This document shows positions 20,248 to 27,521 of a DNA stretch of 36,156 nt, piece by piece. Every line of letters starts with the position of its first letter. The stretch's first letter is position 1. The notes below the pieces were generated by a model. That model ran no database searches. It had not been told where the DNA came from and was given only the letters and a program-made list of their open reading frames with translations. Source of the DNA: Bacteroidota bacterium (GTDB lineage: Bacteria; Bacteroidota; Bacteroidia; JABDFU01); NCBI GenBank assembly GCA_013286655.1, contig JABDFG010000020.1, positions 1-36,156 of the forward strand. The letters are read 5' to 3'. Made by a program: the position numbers and the translations under genes.

Positions 20248-20754
20248 ATGAAAACTTTAAGAGATGTTGTGATTTTTCTGGTGGATGATGACAAGCTTTT
20301 TTTAAAGTCTCTGGAGTATCATTTGCAGCATAGACTGAAGTATACTATTAAAATAAGGTCTTTTCCTACCGGGGAGGAATGTTTAAACAATCTCCATCAA
20401 AATCCGACGATTGTCGTTCTCGATTATTTGTTAAATGCAAATTACCCCGATGCTATGAATGGAGTGCAGGTATTGCAAAAAATAAAAGAAACAAATCCGG
20501 AAATTGAAGTAATTATGTTGTCGGGTCACGAAAAGGTTGAAGTGGCGCTTGAAACAATGAAATATGGGGCGTATGATTACGTATTAAAAAATGAAACGGT
20601 ATTATTGAAAATTCAATCGGTCATCAGAAATGCTATCGATTCCATTGCAGTTAAAAGACAAGTAAAGACCTATAAGCTTTTGATGCAGATAATTGGCGGA
20701 ATTGCGCTGGTCATTCTGCTGATTGTGCTCGTTAAACGAATGTTTTTGCACTGA
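20248..20754 (+). CDS. membrane-anchored stand-alone receiver (REC-TM), paralogue of 19260-19778
   Basis: A 168-residue protein with the same plan as the gene at 19260: receiver 6-130 and C-terminal helix about 145-163 (QIIGGIALVILLIVLV) flanked by basic residues. Acceptor D59 in IVVLDYLLNANYPDAMNG carries the same long loop, and the usual K-P is K-N (YVLKNE). Shared stretches such as TGEECLNN.H and NYPDAM show that the two genes arose by duplication. The 77-bp gap before it may hold a promoter, but I see no clear box. Confidence 0.9.
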   Translation: MKTLRDVVIFLVDDDKLFLKSLEYHLQHRLKYTIKIRSFPTGEECLNNLHQNPTIVVLDYLLNANYPDAMNGVQVLQKIKETNPEIEVIMLSGHEKVEVALETMKYGAYDYVLKNETVLLKIQSVIRNAIDSIAVKRQVKTYKLLMQIIGGIALVILLIVLVKRMFLH

Positions 20755-20777
20755 CGAATTCATAAAAACGGGAAATC

Positions 20778-21185
20778 ATGGAAACTTCAGAAAAAAAACT
20801 TGTTTTTATAGTGGACGATGATCCTCTGTATTCAAAGGTGATGAGTGAGTTTTTTACAAAAGAAATTCCTCACCTGGAAGTAAAGCTATTCAGTACGGGA
20901 GAAGCCTGCTTGCATGAAATGTATTTGAACCCGGTGGCTGTCATTCTTGATTACTATCTGGACTCGGAATTTGAGTATGCCTGGAACGGCATACAGATTT
21001 TGAAAAAAATACTTCTTGCTTATCCATCATCTAATATTATTATAATCTCTGCTCAGGAAAATATGGAAACTGCACTTAACTGTGTTAAACAAGGTGCTCT
21101 GGAGTATGTTATAAAAAATGAGAAAGCACTTTGGGCGATTAAAAAAACCTTGTTGGATGTAATTGATGATACTGTTGAATATTAA
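20778..21185 (+). CDS. atypical single-domain receiver, soluble relative of the REC-TM pair
   Basis: A 135-residue receiver related to the two REC-TM proteins (VDDDPLYSK, STGEACLHEM) but ending after the receiver fold, without a membrane helix. Acceptor D58 lies in AVILDYYLDSEFEYAWNG, again with the long loop, and the usual K-P is K-N (YVIKNE). It follows the second REC-TM gene by 23 bp. It may have lost its anchor or represent the ancestral soluble form. Confidence 0.9.
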   Translation: METSEKKLVFIVDDDPLYSKVMSEFFTKEIPHLEVKLFSTGEACLHEMYLNPVAVILDYYLDSEFEYAWNGIQILKKILLAYPSSNIIIISAQENMETALNCVKQGALEYVIKNEKALWAIKKTLLDVIDDTVEY

Positions 21186-21195
21186 ATAATAGGTT

Positions 21196-21564
21196 ATGCA
21201 AGTATTAGTTGTTGATGATGATAAATTGCTTCTAAAAGCAATTGCTCAATGTTTGGAATCGAACAGTATGGGCGTTATTTCGGCGGAAAATGGCCTGCAG
21301 GCTATGGATGCTTTGGAAAAGCATAAGCCCGACTTGATTATCTGCGATGTCATGATGCCTGGTTTTTCCGGTCTGGGTCTGTTAAGTTTGTTAAATAATT
21401 TTTACCTGAATAAAATTCCCATCATTATTATTTCTTCGCTTGATAAAGCTGACGTAATAGCCTCTTCTAAAAAATTGGGTGCGGTGGATTATATAACTAA
21501 GCCAATCAATTTCGAATACCTTATAAATTTGGTGAAACGCTATCTTCCTGCTGAGTCTAGTTAG
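21196..21564 (+). CDS. single-domain response regulator, paralogue of 19802-20170
   Basis: A 122-residue receiver with canonical motifs: VLVVDDDKLLLKAI, acceptor Asp in LIICDVMMPGFSG, ISSLDKADVI and YITKPINF. Shared segments (VDDD, MMPG-SG, ISSLDKA) make it a paralogue of the receiver at 19802. The gap to the previous gene is 10 bp. The run therefore alternates two receiver classes: long-loop (19260, 20248, 20778) and canonical (19802, 21196). The stop codon lies inside the palindromic repeat region starting at 21550. Confidence 0.92.
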   Translation: MQVLVVDDDKLLLKAIAQCLESNSMGVISAENGLQAMDALEKHKPDLIICDVMMPGFSGLGLLSLLNNFYLNKIPIIIISSLDKADVIASSKKLGAVDYITKPINFEYLINLVKRYLPAESS

Positions 21565-21639
21565 CGCCCTTCGGGCATAAATGCGAAGCATTCATGAACA
21601 CCGGAAATATGCAAAACGAGTGAGTAAACTAGACTCAGC
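21550..21639. repeat. 90-bp element with 13-bp perfect terminal inverted repeats
   Basis: GCTGAGTCTAGTT at 21550-21562 is matched by its exact reverse complement AACTAGACTCAGC at 21627-21639. Inside are two small hairpins, GCCC-TTC-GGGC (21566-21576) and ATGC-GAA-GCAT (21581-21591). The left end covers the last codons and stop of the receiver gene at 21196-21564. The nested form resembles a REP- or MITE-like intergenic palindromic unit; no such family can be named from this window alone. Confidence 0.7.
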
Positions 21640-21681
21640 TTGCTAAAGAGTAGGTACTAGTTAGCGCCCTTCGGGCATAAA
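21557..21681 (+). repeat. 25-bp direct repeat, two copies exactly 100 bp apart
   Basis: CTAGTTAGCGCCCTTCGGGC plus ATAAA occurs at 21557-21581 and again, identically, at 21657-21681. In the second copy the flanks continue to AACTAG (21680-21685), so CTAGTT...AACTAG closes a second palindrome around the GCCCTTCGGGC hairpin. The two copies suggest two partly overlapping insertions of the same element. Confidence 0.8.
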
Positions 21682-21718
21682 CTAGACTAAGCTTTGCTCG
21701 CGCAAAGCAAGTCTAGTT
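21680..21718. terminator. long hairpin, probable bidirectional terminator
   Basis: AACTAGACT-AA-GCTTTGC (21680-21697), loop TCGC, then GCAAAGC-A-AGTCTAGTT (21702-21718) form a stem of about 16 bp with one small bulge. It lies between convergent genes (receiver at 21196-21564 and the minus-strand gene ending at 21713), where a two-way terminator is expected. There is no long T-run, and it is part of the palindromic repeat cluster, so it may be a repeat put to this use. Confidence 0.5.
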
Positions 21719-22174
21719 AAAGTTATTGGGATCCGGAGCTTTTTCGTATCCTTTTTTCTTAGGTTTTATCTTTTTTACAAACATCACATTGATGAGTTCA
21801 TCATCAATGGTAATGAGGGTTTTCGATATGCCATTCTGGATGGTAACATCTTTTATTTCGTACTTCCATTTTCGTTTCACTTGTTCAAAGGTGCCGTCTT
21901 CCAGCTTTAAGTACATGGCCGTCACCATGTTGTTCTTTACATCTGCTTTCCCATTGAAACAAGAAGCGCTGCTACCATTCCGGAAAGTAAGGATTACATC
22001 GGTATAGGTGCCATCTTCCACATCCATGGCGCCTCTTTCTTCAAATTTTTGTGCCCATTTCAAATAGCAGTTTGTTTCAATGACATCCTTCTTGTCAGTT
22101 GTATTATCCTGAGCAATCATGCAAGTGATCCCCATCCCGGCGCAAAGAATAGAAGCTAATAGAAGTTTTTTCAT
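21713..22174 (-). CDS. exported hypothetical protein
   Basis: A 153-residue protein with a signal peptide (MKKLLLASILCAGMGITCM, probable cleavage after MIA, about residue 21) and a mature beta-rich domain (DGTYTDVILTFRNGSSASCF, KRKWKYEIKDVTI) ending in a basic proline/asparagine tail. The cysteines in the leader do not fit a lipobox well, so I call it periplasmic or surface rather than a lipoprotein. No family recognised. Its stop lies inside the hairpin at 21680-21718. It is divergent from gmhA. Confidence 0.75.
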   Translation of the reverse strand: MKKLLLASILCAGMGITCMIAQDNTTDKKDVIETNCYLKWAQKFEERGAMDVEDGTYTDVILTFRNGSSASCFNGKADVKNNMVTAMYLKLEDGTFEQVKRKWKYEIKDVTIQNGISKTLITIDDELINVMFVKKIKPKKKGYEKAPDPNNFN

Positions 22175-22248
22175 TTAGGTTGGTTTGAGAGGCTGTTCAT
22201 AATTTGAACAAGCGCTAGTTTACATAAAAATAGAAATACTTTACCGTA

Positions 22249-22280
22249 TTTCAAATTCACGTAGCTTTGACATATTTTTG
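22249..22280 (+). promoter_or_regulatory. candidate promoter of gmhA
   Basis: TATTTTTG at 22273-22280 matches the Bacteroidota -7 box TAnnTTTG. TTTC at 22249-22252, 20 bp upstream, is close to the -33 box TTTG. The gmhA ATG lies 17 bp after the box, so the leader would be very short. Pattern match only. Confidence 0.4.
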
Positions 22281-22297
22281 AACCTATTTTTAAATCG

Positions 22298-22870
22298 ATG
22301 AACGACCCAATCAAACAAAATTTTTTCGAGGCACAGGATGTGCTCAACAAATTTATCAGTGACGGTAAAAATTTCCAACTTATTGCTAAAGCAGGTGTAC
22401 TGATGGTAAAGGCGCTTCGGGAAGGATGCAAGGTGATTTCCTGCGGCAACGGAGGTTCAATGTGTGATGCTATGCATTTTGCGGAAGAACTGAGTGGTCG
22501 TTTCCGGGATGACCGAAAGGCTTTGGCAGCCGTCTCTATTTCTGATCCTTCGCATATTTCCTGTGTCGGAAATGATTACGGATACGATAAAGTCTTTTCC
22601 CGGTATCTGGAAGCACTTGGAAGTAAAGGGGACATATTGCTGGCGATCAGTTCAAGTGGGAATTCAGCGAACGTAATCAATGCTATCAATTCCGCAAAAA
22701 CAAAAGGGATGATGGTGGTCGGTCTGACAGGGAAAGATGGAGGAAAAATGGCCTCCTTGTGCGATGTAGAGATACGGGCTCCTTATTCCAGTTATGCAGA
22801 TCGTGCGCAGGAAATTCACATTAAGGTTATTCATGCGCTCATACACTATATCGAATTGAATATCGATTGA
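22298..22870 (+). CDS. gmhA: sedoheptulose 7-phosphate isomerase (phosphoheptose isomerase)
   Basis: GmhA converts sedoheptulose 7-phosphate to D-glycero-D-manno-heptose 7-phosphate, the first step to ADP-heptose for lipopolysaccharide inner core. The 190-residue SIS-domain protein is close to the E. coli enzyme (192 residues) throughout: [61 protein letters not shown] and [19 protein letters not shown]64 and H179 correspond by alignment to catalytic E65 and H180 of E. coli. No other heptose gene is nearby. Confidence 0.96.
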   Translation: MNDPIKQNFFEAQDVLNKFISDGKNFQLIAKAGVLMVKALREGCKVISCGNGGSMCDAMHFAEELSGRFRDDRKALAAVSISDPSHISCVGNDYGYDKVFSRYLEALGSKGDILLAISSSGNSANVINAINSAKTKGMMVVGLTGKDGGKMASLCDVEIRAPYSSYADRAQEIHIKVIHALIHYIELNID

Positions 22871-22936
22871 TAACTCCAAGGACGCTCTACGTCTTTGTAC
22901 CTGATTTAGGTGTCTGAATTACAGCCATCTTGCGCT

Positions 22937-24475
22937 ATGCTTATTAAGACATATGGCAGTGCAGTCCAGGGGATAAATGCTACAACGGTAACGATAGAAG
23001 TAAATATTTCCCAGGGAGTCAATTTTTTTATTGTCGGTTTACCGGATAGTGCTGTAAGGGAAAGCCAGCAAAGGATTGATGCGGCTTTGAAAAATTTGAA
23101 TTTCAGAATACCTGGCAAGCGGATTATTGTGAACATGGCTCCTGCTGATATTCGCAAGGAAGGTTCGGCATATGATCTCCCGATCGCTACGGGAATACTC
23201 GCCGCAAGCGGACATCTAAAAACAGATAAACTGGGTGATTATTTATTGATGGGGGAGTTATCACTTGACGGAGGATTACAGGCCATAAAGGGGGTGTTGC
23301 CAATTGCGCTCAATGCCAGGGAAGAAGGATTTAAAGGAATTATAGTGCCCGGGCAAAATGCCCCGGAAGCTGCAATTGTTAGTGACTTGCTGGTGTATGG
23401 AATAGAAAATGTCAAACAACTGATTGATTTTTTTAACGAAAAAACGAAATTGAACTGTACAATCATTGATAGAAAGGAAACATTTTATTCCTATCAGGGA
23501 ATGGGAGAGTCGGATTTTTCAGACGTTAAAGGGCAGGAAAATATTAAAAGATCACTTGAAATTGCAGCTGCGGGAGGGCATAATGTAATTCTTATAGGAC
23601 CTCCCGGCTCGGGTAAGACAATGCTGGCCAAGCGTATACCAACGATATTGCCTCCTTTAACGATGAATGAAGCATTGGAAACTACTAAAATACATTCCGT
23701 TGCCGGCAAGACGAACCAAAAAGAAGGTTTAGTTAAAACAAGACCATTTCGCTGTCCTCATCATACCATTTCACATACCGCCCTTGTCGGAGGCGGTTCT
23801 TTTCCTCAGCCGGGGGAAATATCCCTGGCTCATAATGGGGTTCTGTTTTTGGATGAATTACCTGAATTTCAAAGAAATGTATTAGAAGTAATGCGACAGC
23901 CACTGGAAGATAGGGTGATAAATGTATCCCGCGCAAAATTTTCTGTTATGTATCCTGCAAACTTTATGTTGGTGGCTTCCATGAATCCCTGTCCCTGCGG
24001 CTATTATAATCATCCGAAGAGGGAATGCATTTGTGCACCAGGTGTCGTACAAAAATATTTGAATAAAATATCCGGGCCCCTCCTTGATCGGATTGACTTA
24101 CATGTTGAGGTCAGCCCCGTATCATTTACAGAACTTTCGGGGGAACTAATTTCTGAAAAAAGTGAAGTAATCCGCGCACGTGTTGTTTTGGCCAGAGAGA
24201 GACAACACAACCGGTTTATAGGCGCAAAAGAAATTTATTGCAATGCGCAAATGAACGCGAAGATGTTGAAAAGCTATTGCAACATAGCCGAAGCTGGCAG
24301 AAGGCTTTTGCAGACTGCGATGGAAAAGCTGGGATTATCGGCCCGGGCGTATGACCGTATCTTAAAAGTTGCCCGTACTATTGCGGATCTGGATGGTTCT
24401 TCTACTATTGAAACGTATCACTTGGCGGAAGCCATTCAGTACAGGAGTTTGGACAGAGAAGGCTGGGCAGGATGA
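22937..24475 (+). CDS. yifB: YifB/ComM family Mg-chelatase-like AAA+ ATPase
   Basis: Members of this family are hexameric AAA+ helicases; in naturally competent bacteria ComM drives branch migration during integration of transforming DNA. From the ATG at 22937 the protein has 512 residues, the usual family length, and begins MLIKTYGSAVQGINA like its relatives; the GTG at 22910 would add nine unlikely residues. Seen: N-terminal ChlI-type fold (IIVNMAPADIRKEGSAYDL), Walker A GPPGSGKT at 221-228, HHTISHTALVGGG, Walker B LFLDELPEF at 303-311, a four-cysteine motif (CPCGYYNHPKRECIC) and LLDRIDLHVEV. It lies 66 bp after gmhA and ends 2 bp before the convergent barrel gene. Confidence 0.94.
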   Translation: MLIKTYGSAVQGINATTVTIEVNISQGVNFFIVGLPDSAVRESQQRIDAALKNLNFRIPGKRIIVNMAPADIRKEGSAYDLPIATGILAASGHLKTDKLGDYLLMGELSLDGGLQAIKGVLPIALNAREEGFKGIIVPGQNAPEAAIVSDLLVYGIENVKQLIDFFNEKTKLNCTIIDRKETFYSYQGMGESDFSDVKGQENIKRSLEIAAAGGHNVILIGPPGSGKTMLAKRIPTILPPLTMNEALETTKIHSVAGKTNQKEGLVKTRPFRCPHHTISHTALVGGGSFPQPGEISLAHNGVLFLDELPEFQRNVLEVMRQPLEDRVINVSRAKFSVMYPANFMLVASMNPCPCGYYNHPKRECICAPGVVQKYLNKISGPLLDRIDLHVEVSPVSFTELSGELISEKSEVIRARVVLARERQHNRFIGAKEIYCNAQMNAKMLKSYCNIAEAGRRLLQTAMEKLGLSARAYDRILKVARTIADLDGSSTIETYHLAEAIQYRSLDREGWAG

Positions 24476-24477
24476 TT

Positions 24478-25908
24478 TTAAAAAGAACGGAATAGCTCTA
24501 ATTGAAATCCCGGAATAGCCGCTTGGTCTTTTATAGTATTATTACTAATCGAACCGAGCGAATAGCTGAAAGAAGGACCCGCAGAAAGATAATAGTCCTG
24601 TCCCAAATAATAATATAAAGTGAAACTGGAATATGCCGAACAATAATATTTTTTCAATGTGCCCGAATCATTCGTTTCGTATAGATTCTGTTCGTATCCT
24701 CCATGGTGTACGTATACTTTTGTGGTGCTATTCAATAAAATATTGTTTTCAAGACCAAGCTCAAAGGCAAAACCAATTTTTTTCCATTGATATCTGTACT
24801 GGGCGAGCAAAGGAATTTTAATATACTCCATAACCAGTTGCGATTCATAATTAACCTGGTATACTTTCAGGTTGGATGGAGTGGTTTGTAAATAAAGACT
24901 ACTCACATTCGTGTTCGCCACTATGGCCGGGCCGAATGTTCCGTTTGGAGGCGAAGGTAGGCTTGAATTTGTTGAGGAATTTGATAAAGAGTAGGTGGAA
25001 AGTGTATTTTTCGAAGTTGCAGAGGAGTCTTCTGTAATCAAAACAGAATTGGAGCGAACGGCAAGCCTTTCGTATAACAATCCACTCGAGATGCTGAAAT
25101 GTGAATTGAAAGCATAGCCCACGCTAAAACCGTTACTATAACTGAACATGGGTGATTTGGAACTATTAAAAACGGCTGCCTGTGTTTGGTAAAATTCGTT
25201 CGAGGATGAGAATTTTGGATTTAAGTACTCAGGAGAAAACAACAGACCAATCGTCCAGTGTTTTTTTTCCTGATCTGTTTTTGCCGGGTAAACCGGTTGA
25301 GGGAAAACAATTTTTAAGGAATCATTTTGGGTAGAAATGGCCGGATTTTTAACGGTGATTAACGGAATGGCGATCGTTGCAGTAGAATTGCTAAAAATAA
25401 CAGCAGCGGTCAATTCGCCGGGCGTGGAAGCCTGAACAGGCTGCTCCGAATTTTCAGCAGGCACTACGTTTTGTTTTGCATCAGAGGCATTTTCTTTTTC
25501 AGGCTCATTATTTTGTGCGAATTGTTCGGAAATGGAGGTTTTCTCATCTTGAATTACGGTGGATGTGGGAGTTGAGTGACTTTTTACCTTGTTTTTTAAA
25601 ATACCTGTAAGACCTGGAACTTCCTGAATCACGGCAGCAGAAGTGAGAGCAGAAATTTTTTGAACCGGGGTCGCCTGGGCAAAAGTGGAAATTTTGTTTT
25701 TACTTTTCTCAATAAATAATAAAGAAGTTAGTAATCCTATAATCACAATTGCGGAGGTTCCGGAAAAAAAGAGCCAGAAAAACCTTTTTCTTTTGCTATT
25801 GCCTTCGTCCAGTTCTTTTTTCACCCCAGCCCAGATATCCCCTTTGGGTTGAACCTCAAAGTTCTCAAAAGCATCCTTAAACGAGTTGTCGAAATTACGA
25901 TTGGACAT
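24478..25908 (-). CDS. anti-sigma-like N-terminus fused through a TM helix to an outer-membrane beta-barrel
   Basis: A 476-residue protein of unusual build. Residues 1-40 are cytoplasmic and match the start of Bacteroidota anti-sigma-type proteins (FENFEVQPKGDIWAGVKKEL). TM helix about 43-66. Residues 67-215 form a low-complexity Ser/Thr/Glu/Pro linker. Residues 217-476 are beta-barrel-like with alternating aromatic strands (YYYLGQDYYLSAGPSFSY) and end in ELFRSF, a terminal phenylalanine typical of barrels inserted by BAM. It overlaps the ECF sigma gene by 14 bp. Inference: it holds the sigma factor at the inner membrane while its barrel reports from the outer membrane. An N-terminal TM that is simply an uncleaved signal is an alternative. 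Confidence 0.8.
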   Translation of the reverse strand: MSNRNFDNSFKDAFENFEVQPKGDIWAGVKKELDEGNSKRKRFFWLFFSGTSAIVIIGLLTSLLFIEKSKNKISTFAQATPVQKISALTSAAVIQEVPGLTGILKNKVKSHSTPTSTVIQDEKTSISEQFAQNNEPEKENASDAKQNVVPAENSEQPVQASTPGELTAAVIFSNSTATIAIPLITVKNPAISTQNDSLKIVFPQPVYPAKTDQEKKHWTIGLLFSPEYLNPKFSSSNEFYQTQAAVFNSSKSPMFSYSNGFSVGYAFNSHFSISSGLLYERLAVRSNSVLITEDSSATSKNTLSTYSLSNSSTNSSLPSPPNGTFGPAIVANTNVSSLYLQTTPSNLKVYQVNYESQLVMEYIKIPLLAQYRYQWKKIGFAFELGLENNILLNSTTKVYVHHGGYEQNLYETNDSGTLKKYYCSAYSSFTLYYYLGQDYYLSAGPSFSYSLGSISNNTIKDQAAIPGFQLELFRSF

Positions 25909-26446
25909 GAAAGTTCATTTTAATGGATGAATGCATGGTTAATTTGGATTGCAATAATTGCCTGGCCCGTGCCAATTGAGATTTAGATGTGCCTTCTGAT
26001 ATTTCAAGCAAGCCCGCAATTTCTTTATGCGAATATCCCTCAATGGCGTACAAATTGAAGACGGTCCGGTATCCTTCGCTTAAACTTTGTATTGCTTTTA
26101 AAAGATACTCGGTGTCATAGTACTCTGTTATTGGATTATCGGTATAATCGGTCTGATACTCCTCCCGATTGATAAACAACATTGTCTTTTCTTTTCGGAT
26201 AATTTCAAGACAAACGTTAATCACCACGCGTCTTATCCAGCCTTCCAATGAACCACTTCCGTTGTATTGTTTTATGTTTTTGAATACACGTATAAAGCCT
26301 TCCTGTAAAAAATCTTCGGCTTCCATTTGATTTTTTGCATAGCGCAGGCAAACGCCAAACATTTTTTTTAAATGCCGATCATACAGCAACTTTTGGGCGA
26401 ATTGTTCTCCCTTGATGCAACCTTTAAGTATTTCCTGTTCTGTCAA
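25895..26446 (-). CDS. ECF-family RNA polymerase sigma factor
   Basis: Region 2 is visible as QKLLYDRHLKKMFGVCLRYA, EAEDFLQEGFIRVFKNI and SLEGWIRRVVINVCLEII; region 4 as LSEGYRTVFNLYAIEGYSHKEIAGLLEISEGTSKSQLARAR (seen in parts), with the DNA-binding helix near the end. No ATG is available. I take the TTG at 26446 (LTEQEILKGCIKGEQ, usual sigma start; AGAAGGA just upstream), giving 183 residues. A TTG at 26491 would extend it by 15 residues; two TGA codons lie further upstream. Rare TTG initiation may keep its level low. The next gene is the barrel anti-sigma protein, overlapping by 14 bp. Confidence 0.92.
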   Translation of the reverse strand: MTEQEILKGCIKGEQFAQKLLYDRHLKKMFGVCLRYAKNQMEAEDFLQEGFIRVFKNIKQYNGSGSLEGWIRRVVINVCLEIIRKEKTMLFINREEYQTDYTDNPITEYYDTEYLLKAIQSLSEGYRTVFNLYAIEGYSHKEIAGLLEISEGTSKSQLARARQLLQSKLTMHSSIKMNFHVQS

Positions 26447-26486
26447 TATTCCTTCTGGTAATAGACTATACGCATTGCTAATATAC

Positions 26487-26520
26487 CCCAAATCAGTTGA
26501 TCTTCATCAGCCGATTTGGG
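26487..26520. promoter_or_regulatory. perfect nested inverted repeat in the sigma-factor leader
   Basis: CCCAAATC (26487-26494) and GATTTGGG (26513-26520) form a perfect 8-bp inverted repeat. An inner TGAT-CTTC-ATCA hairpin (26498-26509) is nested within it. There is no T-run on either side, so it does not look like a simple terminator. It lies between the lipoprotein stop and the sigma start (over the longer start option) and could be an operator for autoregulation or an RNA structure that limits sigma translation. Confidence 0.5.
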
Positions 26521-26528
26521 AGGATTTA

Positions 26529-26915
26529 CTACTTCCTGGATAGCGGCACAATGACCGGAAGTCGTCGCTCATTACAGGAGCAGGCTGAAACATTATTAAG
26601 AGTGGGTTGACATCCGCCTAGTCCCCCACAGAGATCAGTAACCATAGGACAAGCTATTCCTAAAGGAACGGGGGTGTAGTTTATTTCGACGCGCTCTCCA
26701 TCATACAGCTTAATACCAAATTTATTTATTGAATAAATTGAATCTGCAAATATCCCCCCTTTATTTCCATCGAGGGCATACATATAATAACCACATATTG
26801 TTTTTCTCACTGTAGCATTAGTTTCGCAGGGTGTCTTTTCTTTCCTGCAGGAATTGAAAAGAAATAAGGAGATCCCGATAAATGCTAGTGCCAGTAATTT
26901 TGTTGTTGTTTTCAT
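26529..26915 (-). CDS. small cysteine-rich lipoprotein
   Basis: A 128-residue protein with a lipoprotein signal peptide: basic start, hydrophobic stretch ALAFIGISLFLF, then NSC with lipidated C23 followed by RKEK. The mature part is rich in cysteine (C33, C41 and a C-terminal cluster CPMVTDLCGGLGGC ... CSC). I know no family. It lies between the RiPP-like precursor (26979-27260) and the sigma/anti-sigma pair, all on the same strand, with 63 bp and about 40-80 bp gaps. Confidence 0.75.
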   Translation of the reverse strand: MKTTTKLLALAFIGISLFLFNSCRKEKTPCETNATVRKTICGYYMYALDGNKGGIFADSIYSINKFGIKLYDGERVEINYTPVPLGIACPMVTDLCGGLGGCQPTLNNVSACSCNERRLPVIVPLSRK

Positions 26916-26932
26916 TTCGTAGATGCTATGAG

Positions 26933-26954
26933 AGCAGGGCTTTATTGTCCTGCT
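26933..26954 (-). other. stem-loop between precursor peptide and lipoprotein genes
   Basis: AGCAGG (26933-26938) and CCTGCT (26949-26954) make a 6-bp stem with a 10-nt loop in the 63-bp gap after the precursor gene. No U-tract follows in the direction of transcription, so it may be a processing or attenuation stem rather than a terminator. Weak. Confidence 0.3.
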
Positions 26955-26978
26955 TCTGGTTAATTTTTTGAGAATGAT

Positions 26979-27260
26979 TTATCTATGGTATTTTGTCATA
27001 TGCCCCCATGTTTCTACTGTTGTAGTTGGATAGGCAATCGTACCTCCTTGCAAAGTAGAAGTTTGATGGAAACAATTGCGCGTTTCAAATACCGTTGATG
27101 TTGGGTGAAAAACAGTTACGGGGCCACCTAAATTTATAGTAAAGATTGGCTCTATAGTTTTTTGCGATCCTCCTATTAAATCATTCATCTGTGAATAATT
27201 TAGTCTTGCTATCGTTTCTTTATTCAAACGAAGCTTGTTTTCAAATTTTACTTTTTTCAT
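26979..27260 (-). CDS. GG-leader RiPP-like precursor peptide, Thr-rich core
   Basis: A 93-residue peptide whose first 31 residues match the leader of Bacteroidota class I lanthipeptide-type precursors (MKKVKFENKLRLNKETIARL ... LIGG). The double glycine at 30-31 is a likely cleavage site. The 62-residue remainder is rich in Thr/Ser/Pro (HPTSTVFETRNCFHQTSTLQ, YPTTTVETWGH) with a single cysteine, so it could not form many lanthionine rings; another modification or none is possible. No LanB, LanC, radical-SAM or peptidase-transporter gene is in the window. The leader closely resembles that of 35928-36134. Confidence 0.75.
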   Translation of the reverse strand: MKKVKFENKLRLNKETIARLNYSQMNDLIGGSQKTIEPIFTINLGGPVTVFHPTSTVFETRNCFHQTSTLQGGTIAYPTTTVETWGHMTKYHR

Positions 27261-27521
27261 TTGATGAGTGTTTATTGTTATTTATTTCTTCAGTTTGCTG
27301 TTGCCCAATTTAAAATTTGTATGATCCTGCTTTATAGATGCAGTTCGAAGCGGAATGGTTGCATTCCGGCTAAAATTTTAGGTAAGTGTTTCATTTTGAG
27401 AGTTAAATTTTCCTCTGGAAGGACGAAGGTTAACAGGGTCCTGTTTATAAGTTCAACCTTCGATGCAATAATCCATCTTACGTTCAAGTTAAATTAGCAA
27501 GGTTAATTAATCTCTTAAACT

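Noticed and set aside
27261-27497. Plus-strand frame of 78 codons before exbB
   Set aside because: Composition is unlike a real protein (scattered Cys, hydrophobic and basic residues without pattern). The 261-bp gap is better read as the divergent promoter region of the precursor peptide and exbB.
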